Origin: Myxococcus dinghuensis | GTDB lineage: Bacteria > Myxococcota > Myxococcia > Myxococcales > Myxococcaceae | DNA: 64,000 nt | Assembly (NCBI RefSeq): GCF_024198235.1 | Contig: NZ_JAKCFB010000022.1 | Coordinates: 1-64,000 of the forward strand | Reading direction: 5' to 3' | In this document: piece after piece, positions 53,161-62,372 of the stretch | How the letters are laid out: each line of letters starts with the position of its first letter | How positions within the stretch are numbered: the stretch's first letter is position 1 | Position numbers and translations under genes: made by a program | The notes under the pieces: generated by a model | What the model was told of the DNA's origin: nothing | Databases searched by the model: none | What the model saw: only the letters and a program-made list of their open reading frames with translations

Positions 53161-53224
53161 CTCACGCCTGACGTGAGCTCCAAGGGCTCCCGGTCGACGA
53201 GACCGGGGGCCCTTCTGGTTTTCA
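53161..53224 (+). terminator. double hairpin terminator after the metalloprotease gene
   Basis: A small hairpin CTCACG/CGTGAG (53161-53177) is followed by a strong one: AAGGGCTCCCGGTC (53182-53195), 5-base loop, GACCGGGGGCCCTT (53201-53214), then CTGGTTTT. This is an intrinsic terminator in the rightward direction. It also lies just past the end of the leftward permease gene (stop at 53222-53224). Confidence 0.85.
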
Positions 53225-54430
53225 ATGGGTCCGGGGGGCGGGCGGCTCCTCGCCGTGCGCGTCCTCGTCGTGCCTGGGCGGTCCGGCCTCCTGCGTGGGC
53301 GCCCCGAGCGGCCCGGCGAACAGCAGGCCCTCCTCCACCGCGCCCCGCCCCACCTTGTGCCCGGCGTGCTCCCGCTGGTGGGCCTTGTGCCAGCGCGCCT
53401 TGCGCTCGCGCAGCACCTCCTGGATGAGCACCTGCGCGGCGGCGGCCAGGGGCACGGCGATGACCGCGCCCAGGAGCCCCGCCAGCGCTCCGCCGGACAG
53501 CACCACGATGGAGATGAGCAGCGGGTTCATCTTGATGGCCCGCCGCTGCACCATGGGGCCGAGCACGTTCGACTCCAGTTGCTGGTAGCCCATGAAGATG
53601 AAGAGTGCGACCAGCGCCGAGCGCAGCCCCACGGTCGCCAGCGTGGTGAAGCTCACCAGCAGCGCGCTCACCACGCTGCCGATGTACGGGATGACCCCGA
53701 GCATCATCACCGCCAGCCCGAGCGCGAGGAAGAACGGGACGCCCTGGATGAGCGCGACGGTGGCGGCCACCGTCCCTCCCATGGTCATCAACAGCAGCGT
53801 GCCCGCGAGGTAGTTGCCCACGGCCTCGCGCATGCGCGCCACCAGGTGGCGCACCCGGTGCTGTCGGCGCGGGGGGACCCACTGGAGGATGCTCTCGTAG
53901 AGGTCCCTTCCGAACAGGAGGCTGAACACGGTGAGCGCCACCACGGTGACGCCCGCGGCGATCAACGCCAGGGTGGAGGACAAGACGTCGATGGCGCGCC
54001 CCGCCAGGTCCGTGGGCTCGAAGCGCAGCAGGTCCTCGGCGTGCAACGAGACGCCATAGCGCGCGCCCAGCTCCTGGAACCAGCGAGACTGGGAGAGCCG
54101 GTCGATGAGCCCGGGCATCGCCTGCACCAGCGCCTCCAACTGCTTGACGAGCATGGGCACCAGCGTGCCCACCAACAACGCCATCAGTCCGAGCAGCATC
54201 AGCGCGACCATCGCCACGGCCAGTCCGCGCCGGAGCCCCCAGCGGACCAGGCGACGGACCAGCAGGTCCAACGCGAGCGACAGCAGCAGCACGACGGCGA
54301 GCAACGTCAGGATGGGGAAGAGCTGCCGGACCACCAGCCACACGACGGCCAGCAGCAGCACCTGCAGCCCCACCGCCCAGACCGTGCGCGCGGGCACGTA
54401 GACCGGGAACTGCCGACGGGTATCCTTCAT
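53222..54430 (-). CDS. AI-2E (PerM/TqsA)-family membrane transporter
   Basis: 402 residues with seven or eight hydrophobic helices. The first helix pair (VWAVGLQVLLLAVVWLVV, LLAVVLLLSLALDLLV) and the conserved core LGLAVMMLGVIPYIGSV and GYQQLESNVLGPMVQRRAIKMNPLL are diagnostic of the AI-2E exporter family. The C-terminal 60 residues are a cytosolic His/Arg-rich tail. The physiological substrate of this family is often ion or small molecule, not AI-2. ATG 54430 chosen; a TTG at 54439 is in frame. Confidence 0.92.
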   Translation of the reverse strand: MKDTRRQFPVYVPARTVWAVGLQVLLLAVVWLVVRQLFPILTLLAVVLLLSLALDLLVRRLVRWGLRRGLAVAMVALMLLGLMALLVGTLVPMLVKQLEALVQAMPGLIDRLSQSRWFQELGARYGVSLHAEDLLRFEPTDLAGRAIDVLSSTLALIAAGVTVVALTVFSLLFGRDLYESILQWVPPRRQHRVRHLVARMREAVGNYLAGTLLLMTMGGTVAATVALIQGVPFFLALGLAVMMLGVIPYIGSVVSALLVSFTTLATVGLRSALVALFIFMGYQQLESNVLGPMVQRRAIKMNPLLISIVVLSGGALAGLLGAVIAVPLAAAAQVLIQEVLRERKARWHKAHQREHAGHKVGRGAVEEGLLFAGPLGAPTQEAGPPRHDEDAHGEEPPAPRTH

Positions 54431-54734
54431 CTCCGCCAAGGTAGGAATGAGCGCACGAAGGGGCAGGCGTCCCAGGGCGCGTGGGTGTCATCCACGAGCG
54501 AAAAGTCCGCCATCCACCAGTCGCCCGGACGCTCCGCCGAGGAGCACCCGACGGGGCAGGCTCCCGAGCGACGGGCCTCACTCCGGGGTAGGTACCGCGC
54601 TCCGAAAAGGGACCCGTGCGATTGGGGTGCCGTGGCCCCACCCTTCCGTACGACGGGCGGGAAGCGCAACACCGGCGCTCCTTGTCCGATAATCTTCAAG
54701 TTGGACTGGACGCGTTTCGCAGGAGGGCGCCGGG
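54431..54734. other. divergent intergenic region, no gene seen
   Basis: 304 bases. The last part (54680-54715, TAATCTTCAAGTTGGACTG) is AT-richer and may carry the promoter of the small gene at 54735, with TAATCT as a possible -10 but no matching -35. Nothing else identifiable. Confidence 0.4.
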
Positions 54735-55055
54735 ATGTGGATCGAAGCCATCGTCATGCCCCGGGAGCAACCTCGTCCCCCCGCGCGCCGGGGAGGCAGG
54801 CGTTCGCTCGAATCCTCGGTCGTCCTGGACCGGCGGGTGGCCCATGCCCGCGCCAGCGAGGAGAGCCGCCTGTTCCGAGAGCAGGTGCTCGAGTTCCTGC
54901 GCGAGCACCAACTGATGACCGGCGTGCGTTGGATCAGCGAGCCCGGTCAGTTCCCCCTCGTGACGCTGCACTGCACCCGCGCGGTGCTGGAGCAGTTGCG
55001 TCACGAGCCCGCGTTCGACGCGGGCCTGTCCATGCCCCTGGAGCTGCTGGGCTGA
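54735..55055 (+). CDS. small hypothetical protein
   Basis: 106 residues. Basic, probably disordered start (MPREQPRPPARRGGRRS), then a helical segment (DRRVAHARASEESRLFREQVLEFL) and a beta-rich end (GQFPLVTLHCTRAVLEQL). AGGAGG 8 bases before the ATG supports it. No family recognised. It ends in a 55-base convergent overlap with the gene at 55001. Confidence 0.65.
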   Translation: MWIEAIVMPREQPRPPARRGGRRSLESSVVLDRRVAHARASEESRLFREQVLEFLREHQLMTGVRWISEPGQFPLVTLHCTRAVLEQLRHEPAFDAGLSMPLELLG

Positions 55056-57670
55056 GGCTCGCGCCCGCCCAGGTCCCACGCCCCGTCATGCCAGAACGAC
55101 TGGGCCCACAGCGACTCGACGTCGGGGAACTCCGGGCCGTCTGACAGCGGCAACCCGAGCGCGTCGGCGAAGGCGAGGTCGTAGTCGAGGAAGCAGTCTC
55201 GCAGCCCTGCCTCGACGCGCTCCGGGTACACCGCGAACGGCACGAGCGTCTCGTCGCGGGAGATGGCGAGCAGTTGCCGGGCCACCACCCTCCCACGGGA
55301 ATCGCGCGCATAGAGGACACGCTTGTTGGCGTCCAGCACCGCGCTCACCGCGGAATAGTCGCAGAGCCCGTTGAGGGCCAGGCAGGAGCCGACGTGGGTC
55401 CCCAGCCGCAAGGCCTCCAGCGGCTCCTGTTCGAGCGCGAGCGTCACCGCCCCCATCCCAGGCACCTCCCTACGCACCGTCAATCCACGCAGCCACAGCG
55501 CCTCGTCGACGCGGGGGTGTCGCAGGAACCAGTCTCGCGACAGGGGATGGTGGCGGACCGGGTCGCTGGTGCCGGCGAAGTAGCGCGCGAGGAACCGACG
55601 GAAGGGCCGGCGGTTGTCCTGGAGGAGCGCCGCCATCCGGAGCGCGTGCTGGACCACCGGCTCCCGAGTATCCGCGGTCAGCGTCCCACGCAGCCATCGC
55701 CAGCATGCGCGCACGAGGAGCTGGAGACGCAAGCGAGGCAGCTCCGACGCCGCGACCTGGAGTGCCCGCGCCTGCTGCCCCGGCGACAGCACACGCGCCT
55801 GCGTCCACGCGAGTCGGGCCTTCCTCGGGAAGGGGTTCTCCAATCCCTCGGAGGAGAAGGCCCGCGCGAGGGTGGCCCCATCGACCTCCGGCGCGGTGAA
55901 TGGATTCTCGCGGACCCAGGGATGCTGGGCGAACTCCACGAGGAGCGCCCGGGCGTCCGCGGCTCGCAGCGTCCCCACGAGGGCGGCGCTCCGGGCCAAC
56001 AGCTCCGGGTTGGACCCCCAGGCGTCGAGGACCAGGTCGCTGGCGTGCTCCATCATGACGGAGATCCCCTGCCAGACGAGGGCCCCCTGGTTCTCGTCGA
56101 CGCAGCAGCGCTCGAACCGACGGAGCACCCGCTCCGGTAGCGCCAGGAGGCGCTCGCGGACCCTGGCCTCGGGATGGTGGAGCAGCGGCTCCACGGCCTG
56201 GGGGAGCTGACTCCGCGGGAGGAAGGGAGGACGGCGACACCGCTCGGCGAGCACCAGGACCGCGCTCACGCACTCCTCCGACGCCGACCAGGGTTCGGCC
56301 TTGTTCGGGGACGCGACGAGCCAGTGGACCCATTCGATGCAACGGGCCTGGTGCTCGGGAGGGACTCGCTCCAGCAGACCGAGCAGGCGCGGCAGCATGG
56401 TCCGCGCGCGCCGCCACCGTCGTCGCCCGACGTCGACCGGGACCGAGTCACTCCAGAGCGTGGTCAGCAGTTCGGAGAACCGCCCTGCGGCCTCCACCGT
56501 CAACGAGCGCCAGGGGATCGACTCGAGGCTCGCTCCGAATCCCGGCAGCGCTCCGCACAGCCGCCAGAGGATTCCGAGGTACGTGCCCAGGCACAGGCCG
56601 GGAGCCAACCGTGCCGCGAAGACATCGAGGCTCGCCTCTGGAACGAAGCCGCTCGCATCCGGCAGCAGGGGCGCGGCCCTTGTTTCCCAGGACTCCCAGC
56701 GGTTCAACAGGCGGAAGCCCGTGAGCAGGTAGTCCGCATCCAGCCCCATGGCGAGCCCCTCGAGGTAGCGCACGCGCCACCCGGGCCTCGACGCGACCTG
56801 CGGCTCGATGGCCAGGTCATAGGCTCGCGCCTCCAGCCCCGGAACCCTGGCGGTCCGCAGCGCCGACAGGAAGGAGACCTGATCCCCGGGAGGCAGCGCC
56901 GCGGCGACCTCCAGCCACGCCAGCCCCGCATCGGCTCCGCGCGCACGCAGCGCTTCGGCGACCTCCGCGAGGAGGTCCGGCTGAGACTCGAAACCGAGGC
57001 GCCCCCGCAGCGCCAGCAACCGTCCGAGACTTCCGGGCCGGCCGTCCACGAGAAGGGCCCCCAGCCAGAGGTAGCATGGCGGGGGTTCGTTCCCTCGCGG
57101 GTCGGGGGCCTCATGATGATAGGCCCACCAGACATTCACACGCGATGACTTCCCGAGTGCATCGATGACTCGATTCGCGCCCCCTCGCGAGAAGCCCTGC
57201 GCCACGAGGCGAGTCAGGGCCTCGTCGAGGTGGTCGCGGAGCGACTCCAACAACTGGGGGAGCGACTCCCGTCGCAGCAGATATGGCTGGAGGTTCAGCG
57301 ACGGGGGCGTCGGCTGCTTCGGCGGTTGATGAATGGTGCCCCGGTAACCACGTGGGTGGGCCGCGGTCCTGCGAGGCCGCTGGGGAGGTGGGAGGAGCCA
57401 CGGGTGCGGCAGCGCGCGCCCTCGTGCCGGGGGCTCGCCGGGGAGTGTCCCCAGCATGACACGCAGGACATGGACCAACGTCTCGACCGAGGCCCCCCGC
57501 GCGGTCGACAACGCGCGCCACGCGGACAACGTCTCCGTGAGCCCTGGAGCGGCCGTCCCGCCCACGGCATCGAGCAAAACCCGCTTCAAGACGGGACGCT
57601 CTTCCTCTTCTTCGAGCAGGAGCGCGGTCAGGCCATCCGGGCAACGGAGGAGGCAAACGAGGTGTCCCAT
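55001..57670 (-). CDS. large hypothetical protein with helical repeats and a conserved C-terminal domain
   Basis: 889 residues, no signal peptide or membrane helix. A long helical HEAT/TPR-like region (about 150-640), then a more conserved-looking C-terminal domain with LGTHVGSCLALNGLCDY, SAVLDANKRVLYARDSRGRVVARQLLAIS and FLDYDLAFADALGLPL; the C in VGSC and the D/R pattern suggest an enzymatic or ligand site. I do not recognise the family. It overlaps the end of the small gene at 57628 by 43 bases and is probably translated with it. Confidence 0.78.
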   Translation of the reverse strand: MGHLVCLLRCPDGLTALLLEEEEERPVLKRVLLDAVGGTAAPGLTETLSAWRALSTARGASVETLVHVLRVMLGTLPGEPPARGRALPHPWLLPPPQRPRRTAAHPRGYRGTIHQPPKQPTPPSLNLQPYLLRRESLPQLLESLRDHLDEALTRLVAQGFSRGGANRVIDALGKSSRVNVWWAYHHEAPDPRGNEPPPCYLWLGALLVDGRPGSLGRLLALRGRLGFESQPDLLAEVAEALRARGADAGLAWLEVAAALPPGDQVSFLSALRTARVPGLEARAYDLAIEPQVASRPGWRVRYLEGLAMGLDADYLLTGFRLLNRWESWETRAAPLLPDASGFVPEASLDVFAARLAPGLCLGTYLGILWRLCGALPGFGASLESIPWRSLTVEAAGRFSELLTTLWSDSVPVDVGRRRWRRARTMLPRLLGLLERVPPEHQARCIEWVHWLVASPNKAEPWSASEECVSAVLVLAERCRRPPFLPRSQLPQAVEPLLHHPEARVRERLLALPERVLRRFERCCVDENQGALVWQGISVMMEHASDLVLDAWGSNPELLARSAALVGTLRAADARALLVEFAQHPWVRENPFTAPEVDGATLARAFSSEGLENPFPRKARLAWTQARVLSPGQQARALQVAASELPRLRLQLLVRACWRWLRGTLTADTREPVVQHALRMAALLQDNRRPFRRFLARYFAGTSDPVRHHPLSRDWFLRHPRVDEALWLRGLTVRREVPGMGAVTLALEQEPLEALRLGTHVGSCLALNGLCDYSAVSAVLDANKRVLYARDSRGRVVARQLLAISRDETLVPFAVYPERVEAGLRDCFLDYDLAFADALGLPLSDGPEFPDVESLWAQSFWHDGAWDLGGREPQPSSSRGMDRPASNAGS

Positions 57671-57936
57671 GACGTCCCTCCGACCATCGAAGTCCAGCGA
57701 TGCGACGCCTCGAACATCGAGCCCCGGTCAGCGCCACGCGCTGGCGGATGCGACGAGGGTGTCGAGGTGAATGCGGGAGCCGGCTGTGTCGGCGCATCCC
57801 GAGGCCCGTCCAGCGCCAGCAGCCACAAGTCCAGGTCGGGACCCACGCCTTGTAACATCAGTTCCCGGCCAGCCAGTGCCTCCGCGTAGTCAACGAAGCA
57901 GGGCACGCCGATGTGGGTCGTCTCGCGGTCCGCCAT
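57628..57936 (-). CDS. small hypothetical protein upstream of the 889-residue gene
   Basis: 102 residues, starting MADRETTHIGVPCFVDYAEAL with a plausible alpha/beta segment (LDLWLLALDGP) and a Ser/Pro-rich tail. It overlaps the start of the 889-residue gene by 43 bases, in another frame. Its first half has good codon bias; the tail is weaker, so the real stop or a frameshift near the overlap should be kept in mind. No family recognised. Confidence 0.5.
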   Translation of the reverse strand: MADRETTHIGVPCFVDYAEALAGRELMLQGVGPDLDLWLLALDGPRDAPTQPAPAFTSTPSSHPPARGADRGSMFEASHRWTSMVGGTSWDTSFASSVARMA

Positions 57937-58127
57937 GGCTCACCTAAGAAGGGGGCGACGAGGAACCCGTCCCGGAACCGGACGCTCCGGCACGACTCGA
58001 GGCCGCTGACGCCATGCCCGGCGGTGCCCTGACGCCCCCACCAGCAACATGACCGGGTTCGATGACACCCTCCTGCGGTAGTCTGGCGCTCCCCCCGCGC
58101 GCTCCGTTCCCCGACCGGAGTGTCTTC

Positions 58128-60851
58128 ATGATGTCGTCGTCCCGCGCTCTCGCGCCGCTGCTCGTCTTTCTTCTCCTGACCGCCTGCTCGTCCGACCCCG
58201 ACCCTGTTGCTCCCGACAGTGGCACGCAGGCCGATGCGGGCCGGGACGCAGGAGGAGACTCAGGCTCCGACTCCGGCACCAACCCCGAGCCGGACTCCGG
58301 CACGCCGGTCGACGACGCGGGGACGGGCCCTGACGGCGGACAAGAGTCCGACGGGGGCATCACCACCGACTCGGGGACCGAGACCGACGCGGGCGCCGAG
58401 ACCGACGCCGGATCCGAGACGGATGCCGGTCCGGGGATGCTCCTCGGCATCACCACGCGCACGCTGGAGGACGCCTACGCCGGCCAGACCTACTCCGTCA
58501 CCCTGGGCGCCACCGGCGGCGTCGCCCCCTTCACCTGGACGGTGACCACCGGGACGCTGCCGGCGGGCCTCGTCCTCGGCGCCGACGGTGTCCTGTCCGG
58601 CACGCCCACCACGGCGGGCACGTCGACGTTCACCGTCCGCGCCCAGGACGCCGCCAGCAGCACCGCGACGGCCGAGCTGACCCTCGCCGCCTTCACGATG
58701 CCGGCTGTTTCGGAGCTCGCGTTCCCCACGAGGGAAGTCGGCTCGTCGGTCTCGGTCACGGTCGAGGCCACGGGCGGCAAGGCCCCCCTCGCCTTCTCGT
58801 CATCGGGGACGCTGCCGTCCGGCGTGACGCTGTCCCCGCAGGGCCTCCTCTCGGGCACGTTGACCCACGCGGGCCGCTTCGACTTCACGGTCACCGCCAC
58901 GGATGCGCACGGCAAGACGGGCTCGCGCGCCATCACGGCCACCGTCCTCGCCACGTTCTCCATCACCACCACCTCCCTGCCGAGCGGGACGCAGGGCCAG
59001 GCGTACCAGGCCACGCTCACGGCCACCGGAGGCACCGCGCCGCTGAGCTGGAGCATCAGCTCGGGCACGCTTCCCGACGGCCTCTCGCTGTCCTCGTCGG
59101 AGGGTGTCCTCTCCGGCACACCCTCCGGCCAGGGTCCCTTCCAGTTCATCGTCACCGCGAGGGACGCGGACGGCCGCACGGCGTCGCGCGAGCTGTCCCT
59201 GTCGCTGATCGGCGCGCCCAACTCGAACTCGCCGCTCCTGAAGGTGGGCCAGTGGAACCTCACCTACTTCGGCGACGACACTCGCGAGCCCACCTCGGAT
59301 GCCCTCCAGGTGTCCAACGCGCTCGACGTCATGCTCGCCGAGCGCGCCAACCTGTGGGCCATGGTGGAGATGGTGGACGTCACCGACTTCAACGCCCTCA
59401 AGGCCCAGCTGCCGGGCTTCAGCGGCTTCCTCGCCAACGACTCCACCTACGTGACCGGCAGCACCTCGCCCTATGGCGCCACCACGCAGAAGGTCGGCGT
59501 GCTCTACGACAGCTCCCTCACCTTCCAGAGCGCGGAGCTGCTGCGCATCGGCGACCTGAGCGACTTCAGCAACCGCCCGCCCCTGCGCGTCGACTTCACC
59601 ACCGAGGTCCAGGGTGTCGAGACGCCGCTCATCGTCATCGTGGTCCACATGCGCGCGGAGAGCGCGGACCCCACCGGTCCCCGCCTCGCCCGTGAGCGCG
59701 CGAGCGCCGCCCTCGAGACGTACCTGACCGACAACCTGCCGACCCAGCACGTCATCATCCTGGGCGACTGGAACGACGACGTCGACGAGTCCATCACCCT
59801 CGACCCGACCTCCGGTGCGCCGCTGCCCTCGCCGTACCAGAACTTCGTCTCCGACCCGGACCACTACACCTTCATCACCCGGGAGCTGTCGCTGGCCGGC
59901 GAGGACACCTCCATCGGCTTCGAGAACGTGGTCGACCACACCCTCGTCACCAACGAGGTCGCGGCGCGCTATGTCCCCGACTCCGCCAAGGTCATCCACG
60001 CGGATGACTGGGTGCCTGACTTCCTGAACACCACGAGCGACCACCGCCCCGTCGTCAGCACCTACGCGCTCTCCTCCGCGACGAGCCCCTTCGTACGCCT
60101 CAAGTCCCCCAACGCAGGCACCTACACCGCGGGCAGCGTGCTCCCCATCCAGTGGTACGCCTGGGGCGTCATCAACGTGCGCGTCGAGGCCTCCACCAAC
60201 GGCGGCACGAGCTGGGAGGTGCTCGCCGCCTCGGTGCCCGCGGTCCAGGGCCGCCATGCGTGGACCCTGCCCGACGTCCAGTCCTCCGCCGTGCGCGTGC
60301 GCGTCATCGACGTGGACAATCCCTCCCGCCTGGACGAGAGCGACACCGCCATCACCATCACCCAGGCCGTGGGCCGCGTGTTCATCAACGAGGTGCTCGC
60401 CAACGAGCCCGCCGTCAACGGCACGAACAACGTCGCCTACGAGTTCGTGGAGCTCGTCAACACCGGTCCCACCGTCGTGGACATGTCCGGCTGGACGCTG
60501 TGGGACGCGACGACGGGCGGCCCCCGCCATGTCTTCCCCTCGAACTTCAAGCTCGCCGCGGGCAAGGCCTTCGTCATCTTCGGAGGCGCCGCCGGCATCC
60601 CCGCCGGCCTCACCAACGCGGTCGCCGCCTCCAGCGGGCAGCTCGGCCTCAACAACAGCAACGACTCCGTCCGCCTGCGCAAGGCCGACGGCACGCTCGT
60701 GGACGAGTACAACTACACCACCACCGTGGATGACGTGTCCTACAACCGCTCTCCAGATGGGGACCCCACTGGGAGCTGGGAGCTGCACACGACCTTCCCC
60801 TGGCAGTCCAACAAGTCTCCTGGGAAGCGCGTGAACAGCACCGACTTCTGA
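58128..60851 (+). CDS. lipoprotein with Ig-like repeats, endonuclease/exonuclease/phosphatase and lamin-tail domains
   Basis: 907 residues. Lipobox LLTACSS, then a long Asp/Ser/Thr/Gly-rich spacer (DSGTETDAG repeats). Three He_PIG-like Ig repeats at about 100-360 share the GTLPAGL/GVLSGTPT pattern. The catalytic part spans about 370-640, with VGQWNLTYFGDD, MVEMVD, ILGDWNDD and TSDHRPVV matching the EEP nuclease/phosphatase fold (QWN, GDWND, SDH). A Ser/Thr-rich beta domain and a terminal lamin-tail domain (VFINEVLANE, YEFVELVNTG, GWTLWDA) follow. Likely a surface-attached DNase or lipid phosphatase. Start ATG 58128, GGAG upstream. Confidence 0.88.
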   Translation: MMSSSRALAPLLVFLLLTACSSDPDPVAPDSGTQADAGRDAGGDSGSDSGTNPEPDSGTPVDDAGTGPDGGQESDGGITTDSGTETDAGAETDAGSETDAGPGMLLGITTRTLEDAYAGQTYSVTLGATGGVAPFTWTVTTGTLPAGLVLGADGVLSGTPTTAGTSTFTVRAQDAASSTATAELTLAAFTMPAVSELAFPTREVGSSVSVTVEATGGKAPLAFSSSGTLPSGVTLSPQGLLSGTLTHAGRFDFTVTATDAHGKTGSRAITATVLATFSITTTSLPSGTQGQAYQATLTATGGTAPLSWSISSGTLPDGLSLSSSEGVLSGTPSGQGPFQFIVTARDADGRTASRELSLSLIGAPNSNSPLLKVGQWNLTYFGDDTREPTSDALQVSNALDVMLAERANLWAMVEMVDVTDFNALKAQLPGFSGFLANDSTYVTGSTSPYGATTQKVGVLYDSSLTFQSAELLRIGDLSDFSNRPPLRVDFTTEVQGVETPLIVIVVHMRAESADPTGPRLARERASAALETYLTDNLPTQHVIILGDWNDDVDESITLDPTSGAPLPSPYQNFVSDPDHYTFITRELSLAGEDTSIGFENVVDHTLVTNEVAARYVPDSAKVIHADDWVPDFLNTTSDHRPVVSTYALSSATSPFVRLKSPNAGTYTAGSVLPIQWYAWGVINVRVEASTNGGTSWEVLAASVPAVQGRHAWTLPDVQSSAVRVRVIDVDNPSRLDESDTAITITQAVGRVFINEVLANEPAVNGTNNVAYEFVELVNTGPTVVDMSGWTLWDATTGGPRHVFPSNFKLAAGKAFVIFGGAAGIPAGLTNAVAASSGQLGLNNSNDSVRLRKADGTLVDEYNYTTTVDDVSYNRSPDGDPTGSWELHTTFPWQSNKSPGKRVNSTDF

Positions 60852-60941
60852 CGCCTCGGACCGTGCGCCCCGGGCGGATGCCCCCGGGTGCGCACGGCCG
60901 CGCGCCACACGGGTGACGCGAGGCGGAGTAGGAAGCCAGGG

Positions 60942-62210
60942 ATGCGCTCCCATTCCTGGCGTCCCCGTGCGGCGGTGGTGATGTGTCTGTGGGTCCTCCC
61001 CGTGGCCTCCCTGGCCCAGACGGCACCCACGAGGCCCCGCTCGAGGGACCTCGGTATCACCTTCGGCGGACAGGCCGGCCCGCTCGACGCCATCACCGAC
61101 GTGCCCGGCGTGGAGGTGGGCCACACGACGCTCATCTCCGGCGAGGGGCGGCTCGAGACAGGAAAGGGGCCGGTGCGCACCGGCGTCACCGCCGTGCTCC
61201 CACGCGGCAAGGCCGCGGTGGCCGAGCCCGTGTTCGCGGCCACCTTCGCGCTCAACGGCAACGGGGAGATGACCGGTACACATTGGCTGGCCGAGTCCGG
61301 CGAGCTCAACGGCCCGGTGATGCTCACCAACACCAATGACATCAGCGCCGTCCGCGAGGCCGTCATCCGCTGGGCCATGCCCCGAGGGCTCGCGTGGGAC
61401 CTGGGCCTGCCCGTGGTCGCGGAGACCTGGGACGGCATGCTGAACGACATCTACGGCTTCCACGTCCAGCCCGGACACGCGCTCCAGGCGCTGGACGGGG
61501 CACGCGGCGGCGCGGTGGTCGAGGGCTCCGTGGGCGGAGGCACGGGCATGGTGTGCCACGGCTTCAAGGGCGGCATCGGCACCGCGTCGCGAAGGCTGCC
61601 CGCGGCGGCTGGTGGCTACACGCTCGGCGTGCTGGTCCAGTGCAACTACGGCGCTCGTCGCCTCTTCACCGTCGAGGGCGTGCCGGTGGGCGAGCAGCTC
61701 GCGGACCAGAAGCCGTGCTACGCCGGTCCCCACAAGCCCTCCAATCCCATGCTGAAGGACCTGCCGGCCTGCGGCGCGACCGGGGCGCGTGACCGACCGA
61801 ACCCGTTCGAGGGCGCGGGCTCCATCATCGTCATCGTCGCGACCGACGCGCCCCTGCTGCCTCACCAGTTGGGGCGCATCGCGCGGCGCGTCCCGCTGGG
61901 CATCTCGAAGATGGGCGGGCTGGGCGAGAACTTCTCGGGCGACATCTTCCTCGCCTTCTCCACCCAGCACGTGAGTCCTCCCGAGGGCGCTCCGGTCGCG
62001 AACGTGACCGTGCTCTCCAATGACAGACTCAATCCCTTGTTCGAGGCCACCGTGCAGGCCACCCAGGAGGCCATCCTCAACGCCATGCTCGCGTCGGACA
62101 CCATGACCGGCGCCGACGGGACACGCGTGTATGGCTTGCCCAGGGAGCGCCTCCTGAGGGCGATGCAGCGACAGGGCCGCGCGCGAAGCGCGTCACCCGC
62201 GAGCCCCTGA
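60942..62210 (+). CDS. secreted P1-family peptidase (DmpA/BapA-like)
   Basis: 422 residues. Signal peptide to about residue 28 (AAVVMCLWVLPVASLA). GITFGGQAGPLDAITDVPGVEVGHTTL is the N-terminal family hallmark. The Ntn-type autocleavage site is GAGSIIVIVATDAPL, with Ser as the new N-terminal nucleophile, and GFKGGIGTASR is also conserved. Such enzymes are aminopeptidases acting on D- or beta-amino-acid peptides. AGGA before ATG 60942. It may process peptides released by the extracellular protease at 49500. Confidence 0.9.
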   Translation: MRSHSWRPRAAVVMCLWVLPVASLAQTAPTRPRSRDLGITFGGQAGPLDAITDVPGVEVGHTTLISGEGRLETGKGPVRTGVTAVLPRGKAAVAEPVFAATFALNGNGEMTGTHWLAESGELNGPVMLTNTNDISAVREAVIRWAMPRGLAWDLGLPVVAETWDGMLNDIYGFHVQPGHALQALDGARGGAVVEGSVGGGTGMVCHGFKGGIGTASRRLPAAAGGYTLGVLVQCNYGARRLFTVEGVPVGEQLADQKPCYAGPHKPSNPMLKDLPACGATGARDRPNPFEGAGSIIVIVATDAPLLPHQLGRIARRVPLGISKMGGLGENFSGDIFLAFSTQHVSPPEGAPVANVTVLSNDRLNPLFEATVQATQEAILNAMLASDTMTGADGTRVYGLPRERLLRAMQRQGRARSASPASP

Positions 62211-62372
62211 AACATTTCGACGAGCAGGCCCGAGGGTGTGCCGGAAGGTGCGAGCACGCCCTCCTCCTCGGCACTCCAGGAGACATGCGTCCGAGCGGCT
62301 CTGGTGCATACGCAACCCTGCATGGCGCGTTGTGGATGACGCCCCCGCGCGAATCGTGATTAAGGAAATGGG

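Noticed and set aside
58800-61970. 1,056-codon minus-strand frame opposite the EEP lipoprotein and P1 peptidase
   Set aside because: It spans two real genes and their intergenic gap, and has no recognisable motif or proper start context.
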